A stretch of DNA of 64,000 bases. Source: Arthrobacter sp. 9AX (GTDB lineage: Bacteria > Actinomycetota > Actinomycetes > Actinomycetales > Micrococcaceae). The translations under genes and the position numbers were made by a program. The notes under the pieces were generated by a model that was not told the origin of the DNA, did not search any database, and saw nothing but the letters and a program-made list of their open reading frames with translations. This document shows positions 33,879-42,629 of the stretch, one piece after another (the stretch's first letter is position 1; every line of letters starts with the position of its first letter). Location of the stretch: positions 3,264,487-3,328,486 of the forward strand of contig NZ_LR733293.1 in NCBI RefSeq assembly GCF_902506095.1, in the 5' to 3' direction.

Positions 33879-35050
33879 CACCTGACCCGTCTGATGTCCT
33901 TGCCCTTGATTCCCTGCTGACAGCAGACGAACTGGCCCTCCGGGAGAAGGTCCGGGACTTCACGGACCAGCGCATCAGGCCGGACATCGCCCGCTGGTAT
34001 GACGCGGCCGTCTTTCCACTGGAACTCGCACCGGAACTTGGCGGGCTCGGGGTGCTGGGGATGCACCTGAAGGGCTACGGCTGCCCCGGCCGTACCGCCG
34101 TCGAATACGGCCTGGCGGCGATGGAACTGGAGGCCGGCGACTCCGGAATCCGCACGTTCGTTTCGGTGCAGGGTTCGCTGGCCATGACGGCCATCCACAC
34201 GTGGGGTTCGGAGGACCAGAAGCAGGAGTGGCTGCCCCGGATGGCCGCCGGGGAAGTCATCGGCTGCTTTGCACTGACCGAGCCCGCCGCCGGTTCCGAT
34301 CCTTCCTCCATGACCACCTTTGCCCGACGCGACGGGTCCGGTGACGATGCCGGCTGGGTGCTGAACGGCGCCAAGAGGTGGATCGGTCTCGCTTCGGTGG
34401 CGGGGGTGATGGTGGTGTGGGCCATGACGGATGACGGCGTGCACGGCTTCCTGGTGCCGGCCGGAACGCCCGGTGTGACTGCCACGCCGATCGCGCAGAA
34501 GCTGTCCATGCGTGCGTCCATCCAGTGTGACGTGGTGTTCGACGACGTCCGGCTGGGTCCGGAGGCCCTGCTCCCCGCGGCGCGCGGCCTGCGCGGGCCG
34601 TTCACGTGCCTGAACGAAGCGCGCTACGGCATCGCCTGGGGTGCCATGGGCGCTGCCCGCGATTCATACCAGGCAGCACTGGCGTATTCGCAGGATCGGC
34701 TCCAGTTCGGCAAGCCGCTGGCCGGCTACCAGCTGACCCAGGAAAAGCTGGTGAACATGCTGGTGGAGATCCAGAAGGGCACACTGCTGGCTCTGCACCT
34801 GGGCCGGCTCAAGGACGCCGGCGTCCTGCGGCCCGAGCAGATCTCGCTGGGCAAGCTGAACAATGTGCGCGAAGCCATCCGCATCGCCCGCGATGCCCGG
34901 TCCGTCCTGGGCGGAAACGGGATAACCCTGGACTACCCGCCCCTGCGGCACGCGGCCAACCTGGAATCGGTACGAACCTATGAGGGCACCGACGAAGTCC
35001 ACACGCTGATCCTCGGCCGGCAAATCACCGGCCTCGGCGCCTTCCGCTGA
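33875..35050 (+). CDS. Glutaryl-CoA-dehydrogenase-like acyl-CoA dehydrogenase
   Basis: This 391-residue FAD flavoprotein has the acyl-CoA dehydrogenase order: an N-terminal helical domain, CFALTEPAAGSDPSSM with the FAD/substrate loop, a beta domain, and a C-terminal helical domain. The catalytic base is Glu370 in RTYEGTDEVHTLILGR, the position used by glutaryl-CoA dehydrogenase rather than by medium-chain enzymes. RLQFGKPLAGYQLTQEKL is also typical. Such enzymes act in lysine and tryptophan breakdown. GTG 33875 overlaps the permease stop, so it is the last gene of a four-gene operon (30501-35050). The link to lysine or cadaverine catabolism is inference. Confidence 0.87.
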   Translation: MTPDPSDVLALDSLLTADELALREKVRDFTDQRIRPDIARWYDAAVFPLELAPELGGLGVLGMHLKGYGCPGRTAVEYGLAAMELEAGDSGIRTFVSVQGSLAMTAIHTWGSEDQKQEWLPRMAAGEVIGCFALTEPAAGSDPSSMTTFARRDGSGDDAGWVLNGAKRWIGLASVAGVMVVWAMTDDGVHGFLVPAGTPGVTATPIAQKLSMRASIQCDVVFDDVRLGPEALLPAARGLRGPFTCLNEARYGIAWGAMGAARDSYQAALAYSQDRLQFGKPLAGYQLTQEKLVNMLVEIQKGTLLALHLGRLKDAGVLRPEQISLGKLNNVREAIRIARDARSVLGGNGITLDYPPLRHAANLESVRTYEGTDEVHTLILGRQITGLGAFR

Positions 35051-35054
35051 CGTT

Positions 35055-35852
35055 TCAGGCGGAACCCTGCAGGAAGCGCCGGACCTCGGCATTGAAAGCT
35101 TGGGGTGCTTCGGCAAACACCATATGTCCGGTGCGGGGAATCACCGCCAGCTCTGCCCCGGGAATCTGCCGGTGCAGTTCCCGCGCCACCGGCAGCGGTG
35201 AGCGCTGGTCTTCCTCGCCGTAGATCAGGAGGGTGGGAACAGCAATGGTGGGCAGGAGTTGGCGGTAGTCCGCGCGTCCGCTCGCGCTGAGCAGTGCCCG
35301 CAGGCTTGCCGGGCGGACGTCGAGCATAATCGCTGCAATCTCAGCGACTACCGCGGGGTCGGCGCGTGGCGTGAACAGGGTGGGCAGCCACTCGTTCACG
35401 AACTTTCCCGGCGGTTCCCCGATTTCCGCTTCCACCATTGCAATCCGGCGGTCCACTTCCTCCGGCGGCAGCGATCCTGCCCAGCCGGCGTACGCGGACA
35501 CCAGCAGCAATGAAGCAGGCAGGTGCGGATACCCTTTGTACAACTCCAGCGCGACGATGGAACCCCAGGACAGCCCCAGCAGGTGCGGTTTTTCGGTGCC
35601 GCGGATAGCCTGCTCGACGAAACCCGCGGCCAGCAGCCCCAGGTCCCGGGCCGAGAGGTCCGGTGCCGGGTCATCGGACTGGCCGCATCCGGGAGCGTCC
35701 CAGGCGACCACGGTGAAGTCCCGGGAGAGGTCCTCCAGCTGCTGCCGCCAGATCCTGCTGTCGTCGCCGGCGCCGTGGAAGAGGACGAGTGGCGGACCGC
35801 TGCCCGCCCGCTGGTAGGCAATCCTCAGCCCGGCTACCTCAACCGCGTCCAT
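35055..35852 (-). CDS. Alpha/beta-fold hydrolase
   Basis: This 265-residue hydrolase has HGAGDDSRIW (oxyanion region), nucleophile Ser95 in LLGLSWGSIVALELY, an acid in LLIYGEEDQRSPLP, and catalytic His in RTGHMVFAEAP. It has no signal peptide. The family spans esterases, lactonases and C-C hydrolases, so the substrate cannot be fixed. Its stop lies four bases from the convergent dehydrogenase stop. It is 46 bases downstream of the SDR gene on the same strand. Confidence 0.86.
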   Translation of the reverse strand: MDAVEVAGLRIAYQRAGSGPPLVLFHGAGDDSRIWRQQLEDLSRDFTVVAWDAPGCGQSDDPAPDLSARDLGLLAAGFVEQAIRGTEKPHLLGLSWGSIVALELYKGYPHLPASLLLVSAYAGWAGSLPPEEVDRRIAMVEAEIGEPPGKFVNEWLPTLFTPRADPAVVAEIAAIMLDVRPASLRALLSASGRADYRQLLPTIAVPTLLIYGEEDQRSPLPVARELHRQIPGAELAVIPRTGHMVFAEAPQAFNAEVRRFLQGSA

Positions 35853-35898
35853 ATCCGCGATTGTAGGACTGCGGAAGCCTGTTGCCTACGCGCAGACG

Positions 35899-36669
35899 TC
35901 AGGCCGAGAAGCCGCCGTCGGCCTTGATCAGCTGGCCGGAGACCCATCGGCCGGCGGGTGAGAGCAGGAATGCAATGGTACCGGCGACGTCGGCCGGGGT
36001 GCCCAGGCGGCCGGTGGGCTGGCGTTCGACGACGGCCTGCCGGATTTCGTCCGTCATCCAGCCTGTGTCCACGGGCCCGGGGTTCAGGACGTTGGCCGAG
36101 ATACCCAGCGGCCCGAGCTCCCGCGCGGCAGCGATGACAATCCTGTCCAGCGCGCCCTTCGAGGCGCCATAGGGAAGGTTGAACGCTGTGTGGTCACTGG
36201 TCAGCGCAACGATCGCGCCGCCGTCGTGCGTTGCCTGCCGGGCGAACGCGGCAATCAGCTGCCAGCCCGCACGGGTGTTAACGGCAAAGTGGCGCTCGAA
36301 GGACTCCAGGCTCGTGTCCAGGATTCCCGAATCAACGGACTCGGCATGGCTGAGCACCAGGCCCTGCAGCGGGCCGGCCAGCCGGACGGCGTCGGCGAGC
36401 AACTGCTCCGCGGCGGCCGCGTCCTCCAGGTCCGCAGGCAGGGTGTGCACTTGGGCGCCGATTGCCTCCAGCTCGGCGGTGAGGCGCACGACGTCGTCCG
36501 GCTCGCTTCCCCACGGCATCCGGGCATCGTAGTCCTGCCAGCAGGCCAGGACCAGGTCCCAGCCTTCGGCTGCCAGCTGCCGGGCGATCCCGGCGCCGAT
36601 GGACGCCAGCCTTCCCGCGCCCGTGATGAGGGCGGTTCGACGGACGGCGCTTTCGGGTGGGGTTTCCAT
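35899..36669 (-). CDS. SDR-family oxidoreductase
   Basis: This 256-residue classical short-chain dehydrogenase has TALITGAGRLASIGAGIARQLA (nucleotide loop), NTRAG (structural), catalytic Ser158 in ALTSDH, and Tyr167/Lys171 in LPYGASKGAL. The C-terminus GRLGTPADVAGTIAFLLSPAGRWVSGQLIKADGGFSA matches FabG-like enzymes. The insertion RLASIGAGIARQLA resembles YMP-type SDRs. The MFS gene lies on the same strand 35 bases upstream. The substrate is unknown. Confidence 0.88.
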   Translation of the reverse strand: METPPESAVRRTALITGAGRLASIGAGIARQLAAEGWDLVLACWQDYDARMPWGSEPDDVVRLTAELEAIGAQVHTLPADLEDAAAAEQLLADAVRLAGPLQGLVLSHAESVDSGILDTSLESFERHFAVNTRAGWQLIAAFARQATHDGGAIVALTSDHTAFNLPYGASKGALDRIVIAAARELGPLGISANVLNPGPVDTGWMTDEIRQAVVERQPTGRLGTPADVAGTIAFLLSPAGRWVSGQLIKADGGFSA

Positions 36670-36704
36670 GGGACCAGCGTAATGGCCCCCTGCCCGGGAC
36701 CAGG

Positions 36705-38117
36705 TCAGGCGGGTGCCTCCGACGGGACAGCCTCACCTGCCGGTTTGTGCCGCCGGATGGTGGCGCTGATGACCGCCGCGATAGTGCACATCGCGGCCGC
36801 GCCGAACCAGGCGTAGGTGTACTGGCCGGTGGCGTCCCGGATGGCGCCGGCACCGAGGGCGGCAGCGGCCGCGCCGAGCTGGTGGGCCGCGAAGACCCAG
36901 CCGAACACCACGCTGCCGTCCGCGCCGAACGTTTCCCGGCAGATGGCAGCGGTGGGCGGCACGGTGGCCACCCAGTCCAGGCCGTAGATCACCACAAAAA
37001 CGATCATGCTCGGCTGGACTTCAGCGCTCAGGAGCATCGGAAGCACCAGCAGGCCGATGCCCCGGAACTGGTAGTAGACGGCCAGCAGGATCCGCGGGTT
37101 GTACCGGTCGGTCAGCCAGCCGGAGGCAATGGTGCCCACAATGTCGAAGATGCCGACCACGGCGAGCAGGCCGGCGGCGGTGGTTTCGGTCATGCCATGG
37201 TCATGGGCGGAGGGGATGAAGTGGGTGCCGATCAGGCCGTTGGTGGTGGCACCGCAGATGGCGAAGCCGGCCACCAGGGCCCAGAAGGTGCGGACCTTGC
37301 TGGCCCGCTTCAGCACCTGCAGCGCTCGAACGGCCGCGTTGGCGCGGGGACCACTGTCCACGGGCGGCGTCTGGAGGGTTCCCGCATCCGGCTGTGCCAC
37401 ACCGTACGGCAGTGCCCCGGCGTCGGCCGGTGAGTTCTTGAGGAATTTCAGCACCAGCGGTACCACCGCCAGGGCGCCTGCCGCGATGAGCAGCGACGCC
37501 TGCCGCCAGCCCGGATCCTGGGCGAGTACGGCGATGAACGGAAGAAAGACGAGCTGGCCGGCGGCGCTTCCTGCGGTGAGGATGCCGATCACGAGCCCAC
37601 GGTTTTTCACGAACCAGGTGTTGGCAATGGTGGCCGCGAAGACCAGCGCCATGGAACCGGTCCCCAGCCCGATCAGCAGCCCCCACGTCAGCAGGATCTG
37701 CCACGACTGGTTCACCAGCACCGTGAGGGCACTGCCGGCACCAATCAGCACGAGGGCGGTGGCTGTCACGGCCCGGATGCCGAAGCGCTCCATCAGCGCT
37801 GCGGCGAACGGCGCCGTGAGCCCGAACAGGACCAGGTTGATGCTGACTGCCGCGGACAACACGGTGGTGGACCAGCCGAACTCCTGCTGCAGCGGCACCA
37901 TCAGCACGCCGGGGGCGGCCCGGAACCCGGCTGCTCCCACCAGCGCGAGGAAGGCGACGGCGGCAACGATCCACGCGGGGTGCAGCCGCCGGCGCCGCGG
38001 GCCGCCAGGCAGAGACGCGACGGCGGCTGCCGGACTGTGAGTTCGGTCGCCAAAGCCCGTGGCCGTTTCCGGGACGGTGCTGGTGGGGGTTGGGTCTGCG
38101 GTCTTGTCGGCGCTCAC
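36705..38117 (-). CDS. MFS transporter
   Basis: This 470-residue major facilitator has about 12 membrane helices after a polar N-terminus of about 48 residues. It carries GFRAAPGVLMVPLQQEFGWSTTVLSAAVSINLVLFGLTAPFAAALMERFG, typical of the oxalate/formate antiporter-like (OFA) and related families. The motif IVGTIASGWLTDRYNPRILL lies in the second half. The GTG start at 38117 overlaps the stop of the HxlR regulator gene (GTGA), so the pump is translated with its likely regulator. The ligand is unknown. Confidence 0.88.
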   Translation of the reverse strand: MSADKTADPTPTSTVPETATGFGDRTHSPAAAVASLPGGPRRRRLHPAWIVAAVAFLALVGAAGFRAAPGVLMVPLQQEFGWSTTVLSAAVSINLVLFGLTAPFAAALMERFGIRAVTATALVLIGAGSALTVLVNQSWQILLTWGLLIGLGTGSMALVFAATIANTWFVKNRGLVIGILTAGSAAGQLVFLPFIAVLAQDPGWRQASLLIAAGALAVVPLVLKFLKNSPADAGALPYGVAQPDAGTLQTPPVDSGPRANAAVRALQVLKRASKVRTFWALVAGFAICGATTNGLIGTHFIPSAHDHGMTETTAAGLLAVVGIFDIVGTIASGWLTDRYNPRILLAVYYQFRGIGLLVLPMLLSAEVQPSMIVFVVIYGLDWVATVPPTAAICRETFGADGSVVFGWVFAAHQLGAAAAALGAGAIRDATGQYTYAWFGAAAMCTIAAVISATIRRHKPAGEAVPSEAPA

Positions 38118-38623
38118 GCTGCCGCTCCTGTGCCGGCCGCCGCGGTGGCAAGTTTCACCGGGGACGTTGTCCGGGTCTGGCTGTGCCAGCTGGTGTTGGC
38201 CGCCGTCAGCCGCTCACCGCAGCGGGTACAGGTATCGGCGGAGCTGGTGCGCTGCCCGCAGCCGCGGTGGATGACGTACATATGGGCCTGTTCGGACGGG
38301 GCCGGAAGGTGCTTCTCCGACCAGAGGGTCACCGCATTCAGCACCGGGAGGGCGTCTTCGCCCTTCTCCGTGAGGACATACTCGCTCCTGGTGCGGCCGC
38401 CGTCGTCGTACGCCCTTTTGGTCAGCAGCCCCGACTTCACGAGGCCGGACAGGCGCTTGGTGAGGACGGAATCAGCCACCTCCAGCCGGGACTTCATGGC
38501 ATCGAAACGCCCGTTGCCAAAAAACACCTCCCGGAGGACCAGGAGGGTCCAGGGATCGCCGAGGATGTCCAGGCCGCGGGCCATGCTGCATTTGCGCCGG
38601 GACCAGTCAGATCGAGGTGCCAT
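38114..38623 (-). CDS. HxlR-family winged-helix regulator with C-terminal Cys cluster
   Basis: This 169-residue regulator has the HxlR domain (SMARGLDILGDPWTLLVLREVFFGNGRF and LTKRLSGLVKSGLLTKRAYDDGGRTRSEYVLTEKG). The N-terminal Cys12 matches a typical redox-sensing cysteine of HxlR proteins. A C-terminal cluster CGQ...CTRCGERL looks like a zinc ribbon, which is an addition to the standard family. Its stop overlaps the MFS start. A 25-base near-perfect palindrome lies 13 bases upstream of its ATG and is a good autoregulatory operator candidate. Confidence 0.87.
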   Translation of the reverse strand: MAPRSDWSRRKCSMARGLDILGDPWTLLVLREVFFGNGRFDAMKSRLEVADSVLTKRLSGLVKSGLLTKRAYDDGGRTRSEYVLTEKGEDALPVLNAVTLWSEKHLPAPSEQAHMYVIHRGCGQRTSSADTCTRCGERLTAANTSWHSQTRTTSPVKLATAAAGTGAAA

Positions 38624-38635
38624 GCGGGCACACTA

Positions 38636-38660
38636 GCTGACTTTCTTCAAGAAAGCCAGC
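38636..38660. promoter_or_regulatory. 25-base inverted repeat upstream of hxlR (candidate operator)
   Basis: GCTGACTTTCTT (38636-38647) and AAGAAAGCCAGC (38649-38660) match in 11 of 12 positions around a central base. The repeat lies in the 44-base gap between the metB stop and the HxlR start. There is no U-run after it on the reverse strand, so an operator is more likely than a terminator. HxlR proteins commonly bind such symmetrical sites. Confidence 0.5.
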
Positions 38661-38667
38661 AAAAGCC

Positions 38668-39831
38668 TTACCGGATGGAGCTGAACGCCTGCTCCAGATC
38701 GGCCACCAGGTCCTCCACGTCTTCGATGCCGCAGGAGAGGCGGAGCAGGTTCACCGGGACGGCGAGCTCGGTGCCCTTGACGGACGCGTGGGTCATTTCC
38801 GACGGGTAGTTCATCAGCGACTCGATGCCGCCCAGCGACTCGGCGAGGGTGAACACGGAGGTAGATTCGGCCACCTTCCGGGCAGCCGCTTCCCCGCCTT
38901 TGAACTGCACCGACACCATGCCGCCGAAGCTGCGCATCTGCTTTTTGGCGAGCCCGTGGCCGGGGTGGGACGGCAGCCCCGGGTACAGGACAGCCTCCAC
39001 TTCGGGGCGCTCCAGCAGCCATTCGGCCACCGCCTGGCCGTTGAGGCTGTGCCGGTCCATCCGGACGCCAAGCGTCTTGAGGCCGCGGGTGGTGAGGAAG
39101 GCGTCCATCGGCCCGGAAACCGCGCCCACCGCGAACTGCACGAAGCCGATCTTCTCCGCCAGTTCCGCGTCGTTGACCACCACGGCGCCGCCCACCACGT
39201 CCGAATGCCCGCCGATGTACTTGGTGGTGGAGTGAACCACTACGTCGGCACCCAGGGCGAGCGGGTTCTGCAGGTAGGGGGACGCGAAGGTGTTGTCTAC
39301 CACCAGGAGGGCCCCGGCGTCGTGCGCCACCTCCGCGAGCGCCGCGATGTCGGTGATCTTCATCAGCGGGTTGGAGGGGGTCTCCACCCAGACGAAGCGG
39401 GTCTTGTTTGCGGCAACTGCCCGGGCGACGGCGTCGAGGTCGGCCATGTCCACGGGGGTGTTGCCGATGCCCCAGCCGCCCAGGACACGACTGATGAGCC
39501 GGTAGGTGCCGCCATAGGCGTCGTTGCCAAGCACTATGTGGTCACCGGGCCGGGTCAGCGCCCGGATGAGCGAGTCCTCGGCCGCCAGCCCGGAACTGAA
39601 ACTGTAGGCGTGGGCGCCGCCTTCCAGGGCAGCGAGCTGTTCCTGCAGGGCGTCCCGGGTGGGGTTGCCGCCGCGGCCGTACTCGTAGCCGTCGCGGAGC
39701 CCGCCGATGCCGTCCTGCGCGTAGGTGGAGCTGAAGTGCAGCGGCGGGACCACGGCACCGGTGCGCGGCTCGAACGCCTGGCCGGCGTGGACCGCGCGGG
39801 TGTTGAAACCTTGGTTGTGCGAGGCGGACAT
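38668..39831 (-). CDS. metB: Cystathionine gamma-synthase / gamma-lyase-type PLP enzyme
   Basis: This 387-residue PLP enzyme belongs to the Cys/Met metabolism family. It carries Lys204 (PLP Schiff base) in HSTTKYIGGHSD, YGRGGNPTR near the start, and VETPSNPLMKITDI. The C-terminus has SLGGIESLMNYPSEMTHAS. Synthase and lyase are hard to separate by eye. With cbs directly upstream on the same strand, reverse transsulfuration (methionine to cysteine) is as likely as forward. ATG 39831 follows GAAGGAG at ideal spacing, so the in-frame ATG 39867 is not used. Confidence 0.9.
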   Translation of the reverse strand: MSASHNQGFNTRAVHAGQAFEPRTGAVVPPLHFSSTYAQDGIGGLRDGYEYGRGGNPTRDALQEQLAALEGGAHAYSFSSGLAAEDSLIRALTRPGDHIVLGNDAYGGTYRLISRVLGGWGIGNTPVDMADLDAVARAVAANKTRFVWVETPSNPLMKITDIAALAEVAHDAGALLVVDNTFASPYLQNPLALGADVVVHSTTKYIGGHSDVVGGAVVVNDAELAEKIGFVQFAVGAVSGPMDAFLTTRGLKTLGVRMDRHSLNGQAVAEWLLERPEVEAVLYPGLPSHPGHGLAKKQMRSFGGMVSVQFKGGEAAARKVAESTSVFTLAESLGGIESLMNYPSEMTHASVKGTELAVPVNLLRLSCGIEDVEDLVADLEQAFSSIR

Positions 39832-39899
39832 GATGCTCCTTCGTAATTTGGGGTTTCGACAGCTCAACCACCGGAAGTGGCAGGCTCAACCGACGGAGG

Positions 39900-41285
39900 T
39901 CAGTTGCTGAGGTAGGCCAGGAGGTCGTGCCGGGTGAGGATACCCACCGGGGCGCCCACGAACGTAACCATCACGGTGTCCACGTCCGAGAGCAGCTCCC
40001 GGGCCGCCGAGATGGTTTCGAGCGATCCGATGACGGGCAGCTTGGGCCCCATATGCTCGGCGATCTTGTCGGTCAGCTTGGCCTCGCCGCGGAACAGCTT
40101 GGCCGTGAGCGTGCGCTCATCCACGGCGCCCAGCACTTCGCCCATGACCACCGGGGGCTCCTGCGAAAGGACCGGGATGTGGCTGACGCCGAACTCGTTC
40201 ATGATGTTGATGACATCGCGGACGGACTCATTGGGGTGGATGTGCACCAGGTCCGGCAGTTCGCCGTTCTTGGACTTGATCACCTCGCCCACGGAGGTTT
40301 CCTCGCCGCCGGAGAGGAAACCGTAGGAGCGCATCCACTGGTCGTTGAAGATTTTGGCCAGGTAGCCGCGTCCGGAATCGGGAAGGATCACGACGACGAC
40401 GGCACTGTCCGGAAGGTCCCGCGCGGCCTGCAGCGCAGCCACTACAGCCATGCCCGAGGAACCGCCCACCAGCAGGCCCTCCTCGCGGGCGAGGCGGCGC
40501 GTCATGGCGAAGGAATCGGCGTCCGTGACGGCGATGACCTGGTCGGGGACGGTCTTGTCGTAGTTCGCGGGCCACATGTCCTCCCCCACGCCCTCCACGA
40601 AGTAGGGGCGTCCGGTGCCGCCGGAGTAGACCGAACCCTCGGGGTCGGCGCCGATGATCCGGACTGCGCCGCCGTCGGACTCTGCCCGGTCAGCGGAGAC
40701 CTCTTTAAGGAACCGGCCGGTGCCCGTGATGGTGCCCCCGGTGCCGGCGCCGATCACGCAGTGCGTCACCTGGCCGTCGGTATCCCGCCAGATCTCCGGC
40801 CCGGTGGTCTGATAGTGGCTGCCCGGTGCTGCGGGGTTGGAGAACTGGTCAGGCTTGAAAGCGCCCGGCGTTTCGCGGACCAGCCGGTCGGAGACGCCGT
40901 AGTAGCTCTGCGGGCTGTCCGGCGGGACGGCAGTGGGGGTCACCACCACTTCGGCGCCGTACGCCTCCAGGACGGCCCGCTTGTCCTCGCCTACCTTGTC
41001 CGGCACCACAAAGATGCACTTGTAGCCCTTTTGCTGGGCGACGAGCGCCAGGCCTACCCCGGTGTTGCCGGAGGTGGGCTCGATGATGGTGCCGCCGGGC
41101 TTGAGCTTGCCGTCCCGCTCGGCATCCTCGATCATCCGGGCCGCGATGCGGTCCTTGATGGATCCGCCAGGGTTCACGTACTCCAGTTTGACCAGGACCG
41201 TGGCTTTGATGCCCTCCGTCACGTGGTTGAGCTTGATGAGCGGGGTATTGCCAATGAGGTCCAGGACGGACTGGGCGTACTTCAT
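39900..41285 (-). CDS. cbs: Cystathionine beta-synthase
   Basis: This 461-residue PLP enzyme joins homocysteine and serine (or a similar carbon donor) into cystathionine. It has the PLP Lys44 in NPGGSIKDRIAARM, the substrate loop PTSGNTGVGLA, and a glycine-rich phosphate site GTGGTITGTGR. A C-terminal pair of CBS modules (about 340-460) ends GILTRHDLLAYLSN and is an adenosyl-ligand regulatory domain. ATG 41285 matches the family start MKYAQSVLDLIGNTPL. It is 68 bases upstream of metB, so the two form a transsulfuration unit. Confidence 0.93.
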   Translation of the reverse strand: MKYAQSVLDLIGNTPLIKLNHVTEGIKATVLVKLEYVNPGGSIKDRIAARMIEDAERDGKLKPGGTIIEPTSGNTGVGLALVAQQKGYKCIFVVPDKVGEDKRAVLEAYGAEVVVTPTAVPPDSPQSYYGVSDRLVRETPGAFKPDQFSNPAAPGSHYQTTGPEIWRDTDGQVTHCVIGAGTGGTITGTGRFLKEVSADRAESDGGAVRIIGADPEGSVYSGGTGRPYFVEGVGEDMWPANYDKTVPDQVIAVTDADSFAMTRRLAREEGLLVGGSSGMAVVAALQAARDLPDSAVVVVILPDSGRGYLAKIFNDQWMRSYGFLSGGEETSVGEVIKSKNGELPDLVHIHPNESVRDVINIMNEFGVSHIPVLSQEPPVVMGEVLGAVDERTLTAKLFRGEAKLTDKIAEHMGPKLPVIGSLETISAARELLSDVDTVMVTFVGAPVGILTRHDLLAYLSN

Positions 41286-41424
41286 GAGTACAAAGCTACC
41301 GCTTTTGCCGTCACGGTCCGCCACAAGGGCAGTGCCGTCTATCCGCAAGGGCTGCTTCCCGGGCTGCGGCGGGCTGTGGCCGGCGATGGCCGGACGCGGG
41401 AGCAACGGGTGGGATCATTAGGCC

Positions 41425-42612
41425 GTGCAGCGGTTCGAATGGTTGAGGAAAGGCCGGAGTTATCTCTTCCCCGGGGCGATGCTCCTTGCCGGCGTCCTGG
41501 TGCTGGCCGTTGGCGCATTGCCCGTGCCCGCGTTTGTCGACCTGGCGGACCGGACCATCCCCATCCTCGCCTTTGTGCTGGCCATGTCCCTGCTGACGGA
41601 GCTGCTGGAGGAGGCGGGAGTGTTCAGGGTGGTAACAGACCGGTTGGCGCGCCTGGGGCGGGGCCGCGTGTTCGTCCTGTGGCTCCTGGTGGTTGCGCTG
41701 GCGGCCGTTTCAACGGTTTTCCTTTCCCTGGACACCACGGCCGTGCTGGTGACGCCGGTGGTGGTGCTGCTCGCAGTCCATGCCGGCGTCCAGCCCCTGC
41801 CGTTCGCGCTGACCAGCATCTGGCTCGCCAACACAGCGTCCCTCCTGCTGCCGGTGTCCAACCTGACAAACCTGCTGGCCCAGGACGCATTGGGCCTGAG
41901 CCCGATTGCCTTCGCGGGGATCGTCTGGGCCCCGGCGCTGGTGGGCGTCGCCGTTCCGCTGGTCCTGCTGTGGCTGGCGTTCCGTAAGGAACTGCGGGGC
42001 CGGTACAGGCCGCAGCGCGCGCATCCCGTGCGCGACGGGCCCCTGCTCATCGCCGCCGGGGCGACCCTGCTGGTCCTCCTTCCGGCCCTGGTCTCAGGTG
42101 TGCCTGTGCAGTACCCGGCCCTCTCGGCAGCGGCCTTTATGCTGGCGGTCTTCCTGTGGCGCCGTCCTGCTGTCCTGCGGTGGTCGATGGTGCCATGGCG
42201 TCCGTTGATGCTCACCGTGGGACTGTTCATGGTGGTGGAGGCCCTCCATGCCCATGGGTTGACCCCGCTGCTGGCCGGGGCGGCCGGGCAGGGTGAAAGC
42301 CTGCCCGGCCTCCTGCAGCTGGCTGCGCTGGGGGCCGGGGCGGCCAACACCGTCAATAACCTTCCCGCCTATCTCGCCCTCGAGCCGGTGGCGGATTCTC
42401 CGGCCCGGCTGGCCGCTCTGCTGATCGGCGTCAACCTGGGCCCGCTGGTTACTCCCTGGGCATCTCTTGCCACCCTGCTGTGGCACGAGCGGCTGCGGGC
42501 ACTGAACGTCCCGATCAGGTGGAGCGGCTTTGCACTGGCGGGGCTGGTGGCGGTCGTTTTCACGGTCCCGCTGGCCGTCGTCGCGCTGTGGCTGACGTCC
42601 GGGATGCAGTGA
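41425..42612 (+). CDS. ArsB/SLC13-like anion permease
   Basis: This 395-residue transporter has about 11 hydrophobic helices and belongs to the ArsB/NhaD/SLC13 superfamily. It has TELLEEAGVFRVVTDRLARLGRGRVFVLWLLVVALAAVSTVFLSLDTTAVLVTPVV, with the conserved LDTTAVLVTP region, and IWLANTASLLLPVSNLTNLLA in the substrate area. Arsenite or a dicarboxylate or other anion is possible. No ArsR, ArsC or ArsA gene is nearby, so arsenite is not assured. The start is GTG 41425, divergent from cbs across 139 bases. Confidence 0.83.
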   Translation: MQRFEWLRKGRSYLFPGAMLLAGVLVLAVGALPVPAFVDLADRTIPILAFVLAMSLLTELLEEAGVFRVVTDRLARLGRGRVFVLWLLVVALAAVSTVFLSLDTTAVLVTPVVVLLAVHAGVQPLPFALTSIWLANTASLLLPVSNLTNLLAQDALGLSPIAFAGIVWAPALVGVAVPLVLLWLAFRKELRGRYRPQRAHPVRDGPLLIAAGATLLVLLPALVSGVPVQYPALSAAAFMLAVFLWRRPAVLRWSMVPWRPLMLTVGLFMVVEALHAHGLTPLLAGAAGQGESLPGLLQLAALGAGAANTVNNLPAYLALEPVADSPARLAALLIGVNLGPLVTPWASLATLLWHERLRALNVPIRWSGFALAGLVAVVFTVPLAVVALWLTSGMQ

Positions 42613-42629
42613 CGTTTACCTCCGTGGCG

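Noticed and set aside
41425..42612. An arsenic-resistance operon
   Set aside because: The permease is ArsB-like, but no ArsR, ArsC or ArsA gene is nearby, so arsenite export is not assured.
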